A model generated the notes under the pieces. The model saw only the letters and a list, made by a program, of their open reading frames with translations. It had not been told where the DNA came from and did not search any database. From assembly GCF_029892785.1 (NCBI RefSeq), contig NZ_JARXXA010000023.1, positions 1 to 51,485 of the forward strand: a stretch of 51,485 nt of DNA, read 5' to 3'. Origin of the DNA: Parabacteroides sp. PH5-46 (GTDB taxonomy: Bacteria; Bacteroidota; Bacteroidia; Bacteroidales; Tannerellaceae). Within the stretch, counting starts at the first letter, position 1. Each line of letters starts with the position of its first letter. Positions 7,917 to 16,096 of the stretch are shown here, piece by piece. The position numbers were made by a program, and so were the translations under genes.

Positions 7917-10406
7917 TTATAAAGTTCGTTCCGGATACTGGGCATCCCACCACTCGGGCTCGTCGCGAAGCCACTTGGCAAACCAGGCAAAGATGCTGTT
8001 CTGCCAGGCAATGCGTTTCTTGTAAGCTGCAATGCCGTGGTTCTCGCCTTCTACGCGGATGAACTCTACAGTTTTCCCCAGCAGTTTCAAGGCATTAAAC
8101 ATCTGGATACTTTCTCCAATAGGTACATTGGTATCTACGCCGCCATGCAGTAAAAGCAAAGGCGTGTTAATCTTATCGGCATGGAAAAGCGGGCTTTGCT
8201 CTACGAACAGTTCCCAATTATTCCAGGGGTAACTGTCGGCATTAGCCACCGAACAATAGCCGTATCCCCAATAGCCGTATCCCCAATAACTGCTCAGGGC
8301 GCTGATACCGGCATGGCTCACCGCAGCAGCAAATATATCGGTACGAGTTTGCAGGTATTGTGTCATAAATCCACCGTAACTAGCTCCGATACAACCCACC
8401 TTCTTCTCGTCTACAAAAGGATGCTCCCGGCAGAAAAGTTCCGTTCCTTTGATTATTTCATCGGCTGTTTTTATTCCCCAGGCATTCACGTGGCGAGCCG
8501 AAAACTCTTGTCCGTAGCCGATGGTTCCGCTCGGGTTAAGCGTATACACCACATAGCCCAGTGCTGCATACATGTGCATTGAATAACGATGCTCCAGCGA
8601 ACGATCTGTCGGCGTGGTTCCGCCGTAGTAATACACAATCATCGAGTATTTCTTCGTCACGTCGAAATTGGGCGGAAGATAGTAGCGGCCCTGAATGGTC
8701 GTACCGTCTTCAGACGTGAAATTCCAGTCAGAAACATCGCCAAAGACTACGTTTTCCAAGCGCTCGGCAGAGAGGTCATATATTAAGCGATTGCGGTTTG
8801 TTTTCACATCATACGCATACAGGCGGTTGGTATTGGAAACACTCTGCCCATAGTAATACATAACAGGAGCCGTCTGCGCCAGGGAGAAAGAAGAGATTAC
8901 ATCTTCTTTGGTTCCCAACTGGCTGATTTTTCCATTCGACGGATTACACACAAATACCCGTTGGTAATCCTGATCGGTAGCAGAGAAATAAATCTGTCCG
9001 TCATACTTATTCCAAACGGCAGCCGAGATACTAGGGTCGAAGTCTTTAGTAAGCGCTGTTACCTTCTTTGTGGCAATATCATACAAGAAGAGCTGTGCAT
9101 CGTAGGTATTGGATATTTGTCCCTCTTTTATATTCAAGCCGATACCGCCAAAAGCATCTGCCGATCCATTCACTAATAATTGCTTGCCGTCTTTGGAGAA
9201 AACAGCTCGGCTGACGAAGGAGGCACTCTCCCATAAGGTATCAACAGCCATTGTATGCAGATCCAGCATATAAAGCGAGCTACGAGAGAACGGACGAGAG
9301 GTGTAGACTCTTTCACTCGTACTGAACAACATGTAACGGCTATCGGCACTTACATCATTGATATAGGTAGCATGATGACCAAACGTGAGTTGCTCAAACA
9401 AACCAGTGGACAAATCATAGCGCCAGATAAAAGAGCGGTTGCGGAATCCCGGCAAACGATCCTGAGGTTCCAAGATACGGGTGATGTCTGCACTTTCTTT
9501 CGGGCCTTCTTCATCTACCGTAAATAATAAGCTGCTTTCGTCGGGCGTAAAGTTAAAGTTGCCCTTTGGCAGGTTACTACTCAATATTTCTTCCTGCATG
9601 GTAGCCGGGTTTACAGCTACCAGTTCTATACCTTTTGAACCTGTACGGGTATAATACAGTCTACTGCTTGCCGGCATCCAATAGGCGCTATTGATAAAAC
9701 CTTTATCTTGCACAAGGATAGTTCCGGTGGCAGCATCCATCAGTTGGGTAAAAAAGTCGCTTGTTCCATCAGCCAAACGGTTGGTATATCTTACCAATAC
9801 ATATTTTCCGTTCGGAGATACACTCACACTGCGGAACGTCTTTCCTTCGATAATATCCAGCAAACCGTAAAACCTGTCTGCATCAACAGAGGTCGTGACA
9901 TTCGTTTCTTTTTTCGCTTTGAAAACAGCCTTCAGAGACGGAGGACAGGTATCTTTCTCCGTGCTCAGATATTTTACTACTACCTGATAAGGACGTGGTT
10001 CCATAGACAATTCCGAGGTGTTGGGTACGGATTTATTATCCACAAATACCTCAAAAGAACCGGGGCCGGAGACTTCAAGCGTACCCTTTACATAACGGTC
10101 TGTGTTCAGGTTGAAAGACAAAACGTGCAGCGCATTCTTTCCCTCCAGAGCCGAGAAAGTAACACTTCCCGCTGTATCGGCATCTAATAGAGTGGCAGAT
10201 TTCAAAGCCTGCTCAAACGACAAAGAAGATTTCAGCAGATTCTTCAGTTCGAAAGCCTTTCCGTTTACATTCAGGCTATCAGCCATCACTGGTTTTCTCA
10301 CTTCATAAGGTCCGGCATATTGATACTTCATTATTTTCACATCGTCTGCGGCATAAAGCATGCCAACAGAAAATAGAAGAGCAATCATCCAATTTGTTTT
10401 CTTCAT
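7917..10406 (-). CDS. Secreted S9 (prolyl oligopeptidase/DPP4-like) serine peptidase
   Basis: This 829-residue protein has a signal peptide (about 1-20), an N-terminal beta-propeller-like region (about 190-560) and a C-terminal alpha/beta-hydrolase domain. The catalytic triad is readable: Ser676 in GASYGG, Asp758 in HGGVDTNVP and His790 in GENHGI. Family knowledge: S9 peptidases cleave short peptides, often after proline, in the periplasm or at the surface. Around 8258-8291 the code for the repeated WGYGY motif is a short direct repeat, but a similar Trp/Gly/Tyr motif is usual in this group. It is cotranscribed with the LytTR gene downstream (10 bases) and probably with ispE upstream (50 bases). 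Exact peptide specificity is unknown. Confidence 0.93.
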   Translation of the reverse strand: MKKTNWMIALLFSVGMLYAADDVKIMKYQYAGPYEVRKPVMADSLNVNGKAFELKNLLKSSLSFEQALKSATLLDADTAGSVTFSALEGKNALHVLSFNLNTDRYVKGTLEVSGPGSFEVFVDNKSVPNTSELSMEPRPYQVVVKYLSTEKDTCPPSLKAVFKAKKETNVTTSVDADRFYGLLDIIEGKTFRSVSVSPNGKYVLVRYTNRLADGTSDFFTQLMDAATGTILVQDKGFINSAYWMPASSRLYYTRTGSKGIELVAVNPATMQEEILSSNLPKGNFNFTPDESSLLFTVDEEGPKESADITRILEPQDRLPGFRNRSFIWRYDLSTGLFEQLTFGHHATYINDVSADSRYMLFSTSERVYTSRPFSRSSLYMLDLHTMAVDTLWESASFVSRAVFSKDGKQLLVNGSADAFGGIGLNIKEGQISNTYDAQLFLYDIATKKVTALTKDFDPSISAAVWNKYDGQIYFSATDQDYQRVFVCNPSNGKISQLGTKEDVISSFSLAQTAPVMYYYGQSVSNTNRLYAYDVKTNRNRLIYDLSAERLENVVFGDVSDWNFTSEDGTTIQGRYYLPPNFDVTKKYSMIVYYYGGTTPTDRSLEHRYSMHMYAALGYVVYTLNPSGTIGYGQEFSARHVNAWGIKTADEIIKGTELFCREHPFVDEKKVGCIGASYGGFMTQYLQTRTDIFAAAVSHAGISALSSYWGYGYWGYGYCSVANADSYPWNNWELFVEQSPLFHADKINTPLLLLHGGVDTNVPIGESIQMFNALKLLGKTVEFIRVEGENHGIAAYKKRIAWQNSIFAWFAKWLRDEPEWWDAQYPERTL

Positions 10407-10456
10407 TTTATTCAGTTTTTCGTGTATAAAGTTTCTTTCTTAACAAAAGGGAAGGT

Positions 10457-11266
10457 TTATTCCAGCTTACCTTCCCACACAAAACAAGAAGGAAAGCATT
10501 CCTTCAGATCCGTAGGCTTCTCAAATAAGCCGAAGACGGACGAACCCGAGCCCGACATAGAAGCATACAGCGCACCATACCCATATAACTTTTCTTTCAG
10601 GACATGAATTCCCTGATATTTGGGAAAAACACTCGCCTCAAAGTCATTCACCATCAACTCCCTCCATTCAGCAAGGGGGCGGTTTACTATTTCTTTTAAG
10701 GAGATATCCGGCTGACGAGGAGTCACCATCGCATATGCCTCGGGCGTAGATACGGCAATCTCCGGTTTTACCAGACACATATGATACCCTTTCAGAGACA
10801 GAGAAACCGGCTCAAATATATTTCCTGTTCCGGAAGCAAAAACCGGCTGGTTACGAACGAAGAAAGGGCAATCCGCACCAATCGCTGAAGCAATCTCTTC
10901 CAAACGCTCAAGCGGAATATCCAGTTGGCAAAAGTCGTTCAGCAACTTGAGCATGAAAGCAGCGTCAGACGAGCCTCCTCCCAAGCCGGCACCAAAAGGG
11001 ATGGCTTTCAGCAGATGTACTTCCAGAGGTGGTAAAAGATACTGCTCTTTCAACAAGTTCATAGCCTTTACCACCAGATTCTTTTCTGCCGGAGCATCTA
11101 CCGGAATACCTGTCTGCGAAAATGAACCTGCTTCGGCAGCAACAATCTCAAGCGCATCCTTAAGCGGGATCGGGTAAAAGATCGTTTCTATATTGTGATA
11201 GCCGTCCGCACGCTTACTTACGACATTCAGTCCCAGATTTATCTTAGCATTCGGGAAACAGATCAT
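10457..11266 (-). CDS. ispE: 4-diphosphocytidyl-2-C-methyl-D-erythritol kinase
   Basis: IspE phosphorylates CDP-methylerythritol in the non-mevalonate (MEP) route to isoprenoids. The 269-residue length fits the family. Visible marks are the N-terminal PNAKINLGLNV with KRADGYHN, the GHMP-kinase ATP-binding loop PFGAGLGGGSSDAA (about residues 90-105) and the C-terminal glycine motif SGSGSSVFGLF. It starts 3 bases after the MFS gene ends, so it is translationally close-coupled within the folC-MFS-ispE operon. No anomaly is seen. Confidence 0.96.
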   Translation of the reverse strand: MICFPNAKINLGLNVVSKRADGYHNIETIFYPIPLKDALEIVAAEAGSFSQTGIPVDAPAEKNLVVKAMNLLKEQYLLPPLEVHLLKAIPFGAGLGGGSSDAAFMLKLLNDFCQLDIPLERLEEIASAIGADCPFFVRNQPVFASGTGNIFEPVSLSLKGYHMCLVKPEIAVSTPEAYAMVTPRQPDISLKEIVNRPLAEWRELMVNDFEASVFPKYQGIHVLKEKLYGYGALYASMSGSGSSVFGLFEKPTDLKECFPSCFVWEGKLE

Positions 11267-11269
11267 CTT

Positions 11270-12679
11270 TTAGTTCTTGATATTCGGAGCTTCCAGCCCG
11301 TAACCTTTTTTCTTATCTTCTCTCTTCAATATCAATCCCAGGATAAACGCCAAAACGCCTAAGGAAGCAAAAATAAGCATCGGTACCGTGTAGCTATACT
11401 TAACAGCTTCGCCGGCTGCAATCTGCTCGGCAACGCCCGGATTTGAGGCACGCAAAGCCCAGCCTATGATGATAGGGGTAAACAACAGCCCGATATTCTG
11501 TATCCAAAAGGTAACAGAGTAAGCAGAACCCAGTACCTTGTTGTCAACCAACTTAGGCACGGAAGGCCATAAAGCAGCCGGAACCAACGAGAAGGATACC
11601 CCCAGTAGGATAATTGCTCCGAAAGCAATGGGTTTATTAAACACGCTATCCGGCGTAAGGGCAAAGATCAAATGGCACACAACAACTAACAAAGCTCCAA
11701 GGATAAGCATGGTAGCTCCTTTTCCCTTATTATCGAGAAACCATCCCAAAATAGGCGTCAATACCATCGCCCCTATCGGAAAATAAGAGAACAGGCTGCT
11801 GGCTTCAGCGGTAGGCAAGCTCAAACGACTTTCAAGCATACCGGTAGCAAATTTCTGGAATGGGAAAATAGCCGAATAGAACAAGACACATAAACCGGCA
11901 ACCATCCAGAAAGTCTTGGAACCGAAGATAAACTTCAGGTCACTTATCTTAAATTCTTCCTCCGACGGTTCTTCCGACGCTTCCTTCAATACGGCATCCT
12001 GTTTGTCGAGTTTGCGGTCAAAGAGGAAATAAATACTGAAAGAAAGCAAACCGATAAGCAACAACAAGGTAAGAACACCTACTGCATGAGACACACCTCC
12101 GGACGCCGCCAACACAGGAGACAAACGGAAAACAGCGAACACACCCAGACGGGCAATGGCCATTTCCAAACCCATCGCCAAGGCCAATTCTTTACCGTTA
12201 AACCATTTCACAATCCCTTTCGACACGGTAACACCTGCCATCTCTACGCCACAACCAAAGATAGCGAAGCCGATACAGGCCACCTTAGCCGATGCCGGAA
12301 AGTCGGGTAAAAACGAACTGAAAAACTCATGCCCCACTCCGCCGTTAGCAAATACATCGCTCACCCCATATAACTTAATGGAAGCTCCCAACACCATCAG
12401 GAAAGCAGAAAGCAAAGCAGAATAACGAACACCAATCTTATCCAGAATAACACCGGCAAAAATCAGAAACAAGGCAAATACATTCAGAAAATACTCCGAA
12501 CCGCCCACCGTTCCGAACGTTTCCGGCGACCAGCCAAGCTGTGTTTCCAATAATGTGCTTAACGGAGCCAATACGTCGATAAACATATAGGCAAAAAACA
12601 TAGTACTCGACAAAAGAATGAGTGCCGTCCAACGAAATACTGCGGAGTCTCTCAGGGTAGTAGATTTATTTTCAATCAT
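11270..12679 (-). CDS. Major facilitator superfamily transporter
   Basis: This 469-residue protein is highly hydrophobic, with about 12 predicted membrane helices and a charged central loop (about residues 210-245, EEPSEEEFK) typical of the MFS hinge. The first helix carries FFAYMFIDVLAPL and the inter-helix 2-3 loop carries DKIGVRYSA, the GxxxDxxGxR-like MFS signature. The C-terminal tail is basic (KREDKKKGYG). The substrate is not predictable. It lies between folC and ispE on the same strand with gaps of 11 and 3 bases, which suggests constitutive housekeeping expression and perhaps transport of a small metabolite. Confidence 0.88.
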   Translation of the reverse strand: MIENKSTTLRDSAVFRWTALILLSSTMFFAYMFIDVLAPLSTLLETQLGWSPETFGTVGGSEYFLNVFALFLIFAGVILDKIGVRYSALLSAFLMVLGASIKLYGVSDVFANGGVGHEFFSSFLPDFPASAKVACIGFAIFGCGVEMAGVTVSKGIVKWFNGKELALAMGLEMAIARLGVFAVFRLSPVLAASGGVSHAVGVLTLLLLIGLLSFSIYFLFDRKLDKQDAVLKEASEEPSEEEFKISDLKFIFGSKTFWMVAGLCVLFYSAIFPFQKFATGMLESRLSLPTAEASSLFSYFPIGAMVLTPILGWFLDNKGKGATMLILGALLVVVCHLIFALTPDSVFNKPIAFGAIILLGVSFSLVPAALWPSVPKLVDNKVLGSAYSVTFWIQNIGLLFTPIIIGWALRASNPGVAEQIAAGEAVKYSYTVPMLIFASLGVLAFILGLILKREDKKKGYGLEAPNIKN

Positions 12680-12690
12680 AATATAATATG

Positions 12691-14004
12691 TTATTTAAAA
12701 TTATTTTCATCATATAGAGGCAGAGCTTCGGCTACAATAAAATTACTTCCGCCGATAAAGACCATATCGTCGTCGCCTACAATTCTCAACACCTGGTAAA
12801 TGGCATCAACTACCGAGTCGTAAGTTTCACCTTCCAAACCGGCGGATCTGGCGTGCATAGCCAATACATCTGCGGGCAAAGCACGGCCTGTAGAAGCCTG
12901 GGTAAACAAATAAGTCGCATGCTTGGGCATCATTTGTAAAATGCCGTCAATATCTTTATCGCTCGACAATCCTATAATCATATATAAGTGAGGACGACCT
13001 TCGGCCTCGGCTTCGATCTGAGCGGTAAGGTAACCCCAGGCAGCAGTATTATGCCCCGTATCCATGACGGTATAAGGATTAAAAAAGACTTCTTGCCACC
13101 TTCCCTGCAGACCTGTTACCTCAACCACATGCTCAAAGCCCGCTCTTACGGCCTCTTTAGGTATCTCTATCTCCATAGAAGCCAAAACCCTTAATACACA
13201 TAACACGGTTTGTGTATTTGCCAGCTGGGGAAAGCCACTCAGTTGTCCGAACAACTGGCCATAGTCTGCCGAGTCGTAATACCACTCTCCCTTTTCCGAA
13301 AGATGTACTTCACCTTTTAAAACCTCCTCTTCCTGTGCAAAAAACAAAGGAGCATCTACTTCTTCGGCCTTCCGGATAAATACACCGGCTACTACATCAT
13401 CGGCAGCCTCTCCTATCACAACCGGTACTTCCGGTTTAATAATACCGGCTTTCTCATAAGCAATTTCGCCGAGCGTTTCTCCTAAATACTGCGTGTGGTC
13501 CAGGCTTATATTTGTGATTACACTTACAACAGGTGTTATGATATTCGTACTGTCAAGCCTTCCACCCAATCCGACTTCGATAATGGCATAATCTACTTTC
13601 TCGGAGCGGAAATAGTCGAAAGCCATCGTAGAAACAAGTTCAAAAAAGGAAGGATGAAGCGGTTCAAAGTGACATTTATGTTTCCCTACGAAATCAACGA
13701 CATATTCTTTCGGGATCATTTCTCCGTTTACACGAATCCGCTCGCGAAAATCTACCAGGTGAGGAGAGGTATATAAACCTACTTTATAACCTGACTTCTG
13801 AAGAATAGCCGCCAGCAAATGACAAACAGAACCTTTTCCGTTTGTACCACCCACATGAATTGTTTTATAGGATTTATGAGGATTCCTGAAATAATTATCC
13901 AGTGCTATACTCGTTTGTAATCCCGGCTTATACGCAGAAGCTCCACTATGTTCAAACACAGGTGTGCTTGTGTATAAATATTGTAAGGTTTCCTCGTATG
14001 TCAT
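12691..14004 (-). CDS. folC: Folylpolyglutamate synthase / dihydrofolate synthase
   Basis: FolC adds glutamate to dihydropteroate and folates. The 437-residue protein has the Mur-ligase fold: P-loop GGTNGKGSVC (about residues 52-61), YTSPHLVDFRERI, the central DxxxxEVGLGGRLDSTN motif, SLDHTQYLG and the C-terminal MDTGHNTAAW. The ATG at 14004 was chosen over an in-frame TTG at 14028, because that TTG lies inside the predicted -7 box (14026-14033) and homologues start at MTYEETL. It is the first gene of a leftward operon with an MFS transporter and ispE. Confidence 0.95.
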   Translation of the reverse strand: MTYEETLQYLYTSTPVFEHSGASAYKPGLQTSIALDNYFRNPHKSYKTIHVGGTNGKGSVCHLLAAILQKSGYKVGLYTSPHLVDFRERIRVNGEMIPKEYVVDFVGKHKCHFEPLHPSFFELVSTMAFDYFRSEKVDYAIIEVGLGGRLDSTNIITPVVSVITNISLDHTQYLGETLGEIAYEKAGIIKPEVPVVIGEAADDVVAGVFIRKAEEVDAPLFFAQEEEVLKGEVHLSEKGEWYYDSADYGQLFGQLSGFPQLANTQTVLCVLRVLASMEIEIPKEAVRAGFEHVVEVTGLQGRWQEVFFNPYTVMDTGHNTAAWGYLTAQIEAEAEGRPHLYMIIGLSSDKDIDGILQMMPKHATYLFTQASTGRALPADVLAMHARSAGLEGETYDSVVDAIYQVLRIVGDDDMVFIGGSNFIVAEALPLYDENNFK

Positions 14005-14025
14005 ACTTTTAAATTTGTATTCCTG

Positions 14026-14033
14026 CAAAAATA
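14026..14033 (-). promoter_or_regulatory. -7 box for folC
   Basis: On the minus strand the octamer TATTTTTG fits TAnnTTTG and lies 22 bases before the folC ATG. Together with the + strand box at 14048-14055 it forms a compact divergent promoter pair within 30 bases. Confidence 0.5.
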
Positions 14034-14047
14034 GTTAATAAATTCCA

Positions 14048-14055
14048 TACCTTTG
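14048..14055 (+). promoter_or_regulatory. -7 box for the TSCPD gene
   Basis: TACCTTTG is an exact match to TAnnTTTG, 20 bases before the ATG at 14075. It lies back to back with the folC box, so the two promoters may compete or be co-regulated. Confidence 0.5.
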
Positions 14056-14074
14056 TGAAAGAGAATAGAAAGAT

Positions 14075-14332
14075 ATGAGTAAAAAACAATATACATATAT
14101 ACCCGACGCCAAAGTTTGCTCGAATAAGATTATTATCGATGCAGAAGGAGATATTATTGCCAAAGTGGAAGTTATTGGAGGATGTAGCGGCAACTCCCAA
14201 GGAATAGTAAGTTTATTGAAAGGCATGAATATAAACGAAGCAATCAAACGCCTGGAAGGAATCTCTTGCGGTAGGAAAGGAACTTCTTGTCCCGATCAGA
14301 TAGCCCAAGCCTTAAAGGAATTAAGCCAATGA
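14075..14332 (+). CDS. TSCPD-domain four-cysteine protein (TIGR03905 type)
   Basis: This 85-residue protein matches the small TSCPD family, whose founder domain also appears at the end of some ribonucleotide reductases. Four cysteines (Cys16, Cys37, Cys65 and Cys71, in KVCSNK, GGCSGN, ISCGRK and TSCPDQ) could bind a metal, as is assumed for the family. The function is unknown. The 3' end overlaps the convergent ABC gene by 12 bases, so both stop codons lie within the other gene. It has its own promoter-like box. Confidence 0.9.
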   Translation: MSKKQYTYIPDAKVCSNKIIIDAEGDIIAKVEVIGGCSGNSQGIVSLLKGMNINEAIKRLEGISCGRKGTSCPDQIAQALKELSQ

Positions 14333-16096
14333 CTGAAACTGTTCTTTGTTGAGCGTATAGTATTTCCCTTTCAACTGAAGAAGTTCCTCATGGGTACCTT
14401 GTTCAATAATCTGTCCTTTTTCCAATACTAAGATCAAATCGGCATTACGGATGGTGGATAGCCTGTGAGCGATAATCAGGCTGGTACGTCCTTCCATCAG
14501 TTTGTCTAAGCCTTTTTGTATCAAGAGTTCGCTACGGGTATCGATGTTACTGGTTGCTTCATCCAAAAGTAAAATCGGAGGATCGGCAACGGCTGCGCGG
14601 GCAATATTCAGCAACTGTCGCTGCCCTTGGCTGAGGTTTGCTCCGTCATTCTCCAGTAAAGTGTTATAACCGTGTGGCAAACGTTTGATAAATGAGTGAG
14701 CCGCCGTCAGTCTGGCAGCTTCCACTACCTCTTCGTCGGTTGCATCCAGGCGCCCGAAACGGATGTTTTCACAAACTGTCCCCGTAAACAGGTGAGTATC
14801 CTGCAACACAATAGCCATCGACTTACGTAGGCTGTCCCGTGTTACCTTTCTGATCGGATAACCGTCTATCAATATCTCTCCTTTCCAAACGTCAAAAAAG
14901 CGGGGAAGCAGGTTTAGGATGGTAGTCTTACCCGCTCCGGTAGCACCTACCAATGCGATCTTACATCCGGGACGGGCATGCAAGGAAACATTTTTCAGGA
15001 TAGTTTTCTCCGGACGGTAGCCAAATTCCACATGATTTAAGGCTACATCGCCTTTGATACCATTTAATACTACAGCGTCCGCATCATCGGGTACTTCAGG
15101 TGCCTCATCTATGATTTCAAAGATACGTTCCGCTCCGGCAAAAGCTGCCTGAATATTATTGTAAAGGCTAGCCAGTTCATTTATAGGACGTCCGAATTGG
15201 CGCGAGTATTGCAGAAAAGCAGCTAATCCACCCACATCAACCCCCCGGAAGATAGCCAATAGAGCTCCTACAATGGTGATGATAACATAGTTCAGGGTAC
15301 TCAGGTTCTGCATCACAGGCATCATCAGCCCGGAGTAAAACTGTGCCTTCAGGGATTTGTCTTTCAGTTCCTGATTGCTAACCTCAAAGTCGGCCTCTAC
15401 TTTCTTTTCATAGCCAAATACTTTCACCACTTTTTGGCCGCTGATCATTTCTTCTATATAGCCGTTTAAAGTACCCAACGATTCCTGTTGAGCCTTGAAA
15501 TACTTACGACTACGACTGACGACCAGGCGGGCACAAAGAAACATCACCGGAACCGTTATTAAAGTAACAAGCGTAAGCAACGGGCTTATATATAACATCA
15601 GGCAGAAAATGCCAATCAAAGTTAATGCACTGGAAAGCATATCGGAAAGGCTATCAGTCAGGGCATCACTGATACGGTCGATGTCATTGGTGTAACGACT
15701 CATCAAATCTCCATGCTGATGGGTATCGAAATAGTTCACCGGCAAACGCTCCATTTTGCTAAATAAATCAATACGCATACGTGTCACCGTACGTTGCCCT
15801 ATCTTGTTCAGCAAGATATATTGTATATAAACCGCAACTACACCCGTTAAATAGATAGCCGCCAGCACAAATAAAGTCTGCACCAAGCCTTCGTAATCTC
15901 CAGGGATAATGTAGTCGTTGATAATAGGACGTATCATATACGACCCCAACAAGTTAGTGATGATACTTAGGATGATAAGGAGACCAATAACAAACAGTAA
16001 GCCCTTGTCACAGGACAGATACGACGCGATACGGAAGAAGGTTTTCCGCCCCTCCTTCGGTTTGCCGCTTGCTTTTATGGAATGTCCGTTTGCCAT
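14321..16096 (-). CDS. ABC exporter half-transporter, catalytically complete ATPase site
   Basis: This 591-residue protein has a six-helix membrane domain (about 30-320) and an ATPase domain (about 345-580). Motifs: Walker A GATGAGKTT (384-392), Q-loop LQDTHLF, signature LSQGQ (488-492), Walker B with catalytic Glu513 (LLLDEATSNID) and H-loop IIAHRLST. It is the second gene of a pair that shares one base at the junction (stop/start TAATG at 16096). The partner has Asp in place of the catalytic Glu, so the two most likely form a heterodimeric multidrug- or lipid-type exporter. The substrate is unknown. The 3' end overlaps the TSCPD gene. Confidence 0.94.
   Translation of the reverse strand: MANGHSIKASGKPKEGRKTFFRIASYLSCDKGLLFVIGLLIILSIITNLLGSYMIRPIINDYIIPGDYEGLVQTLFVLAAIYLTGVVAVYIQYILLNKIGQRTVTRMRIDLFSKMERLPVNYFDTHQHGDLMSRYTNDIDRISDALTDSLSDMLSSALTLIGIFCLMLYISPLLTLVTLITVPVMFLCARLVVSRSRKYFKAQQESLGTLNGYIEEMISGQKVVKVFGYEKKVEADFEVSNQELKDKSLKAQFYSGLMMPVMQNLSTLNYVIITIVGALLAIFRGVDVGGLAAFLQYSRQFGRPINELASLYNNIQAAFAGAERIFEIIDEAPEVPDDADAVVLNGIKGDVALNHVEFGYRPEKTILKNVSLHARPGCKIALVGATGAGKTTILNLLPRFFDVWKGEILIDGYPIRKVTRDSLRKSMAIVLQDTHLFTGTVCENIRFGRLDATDEEVVEAARLTAAHSFIKRLPHGYNTLLENDGANLSQGQRQLLNIARAAVADPPILLLDEATSNIDTRSELLIQKGLDKLMEGRTSLIIAHRLSTIRNADLILVLEKGQIIEQGTHEELLQLKGKYYTLNKEQFQSLA

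Noticed and set aside
8258-8291. Short direct repeat in the S9 peptidase gene as a recent duplication
   Set aside because: The encoded Trp/Gly/Tyr repeat is similar to the usual motif in this peptidase group, so no special event is needed.
14005-14028. Longer folC starting at TTG 14028
   Set aside because: The TTG lies within the predicted -7 box and adds eight residues not expected in the family.
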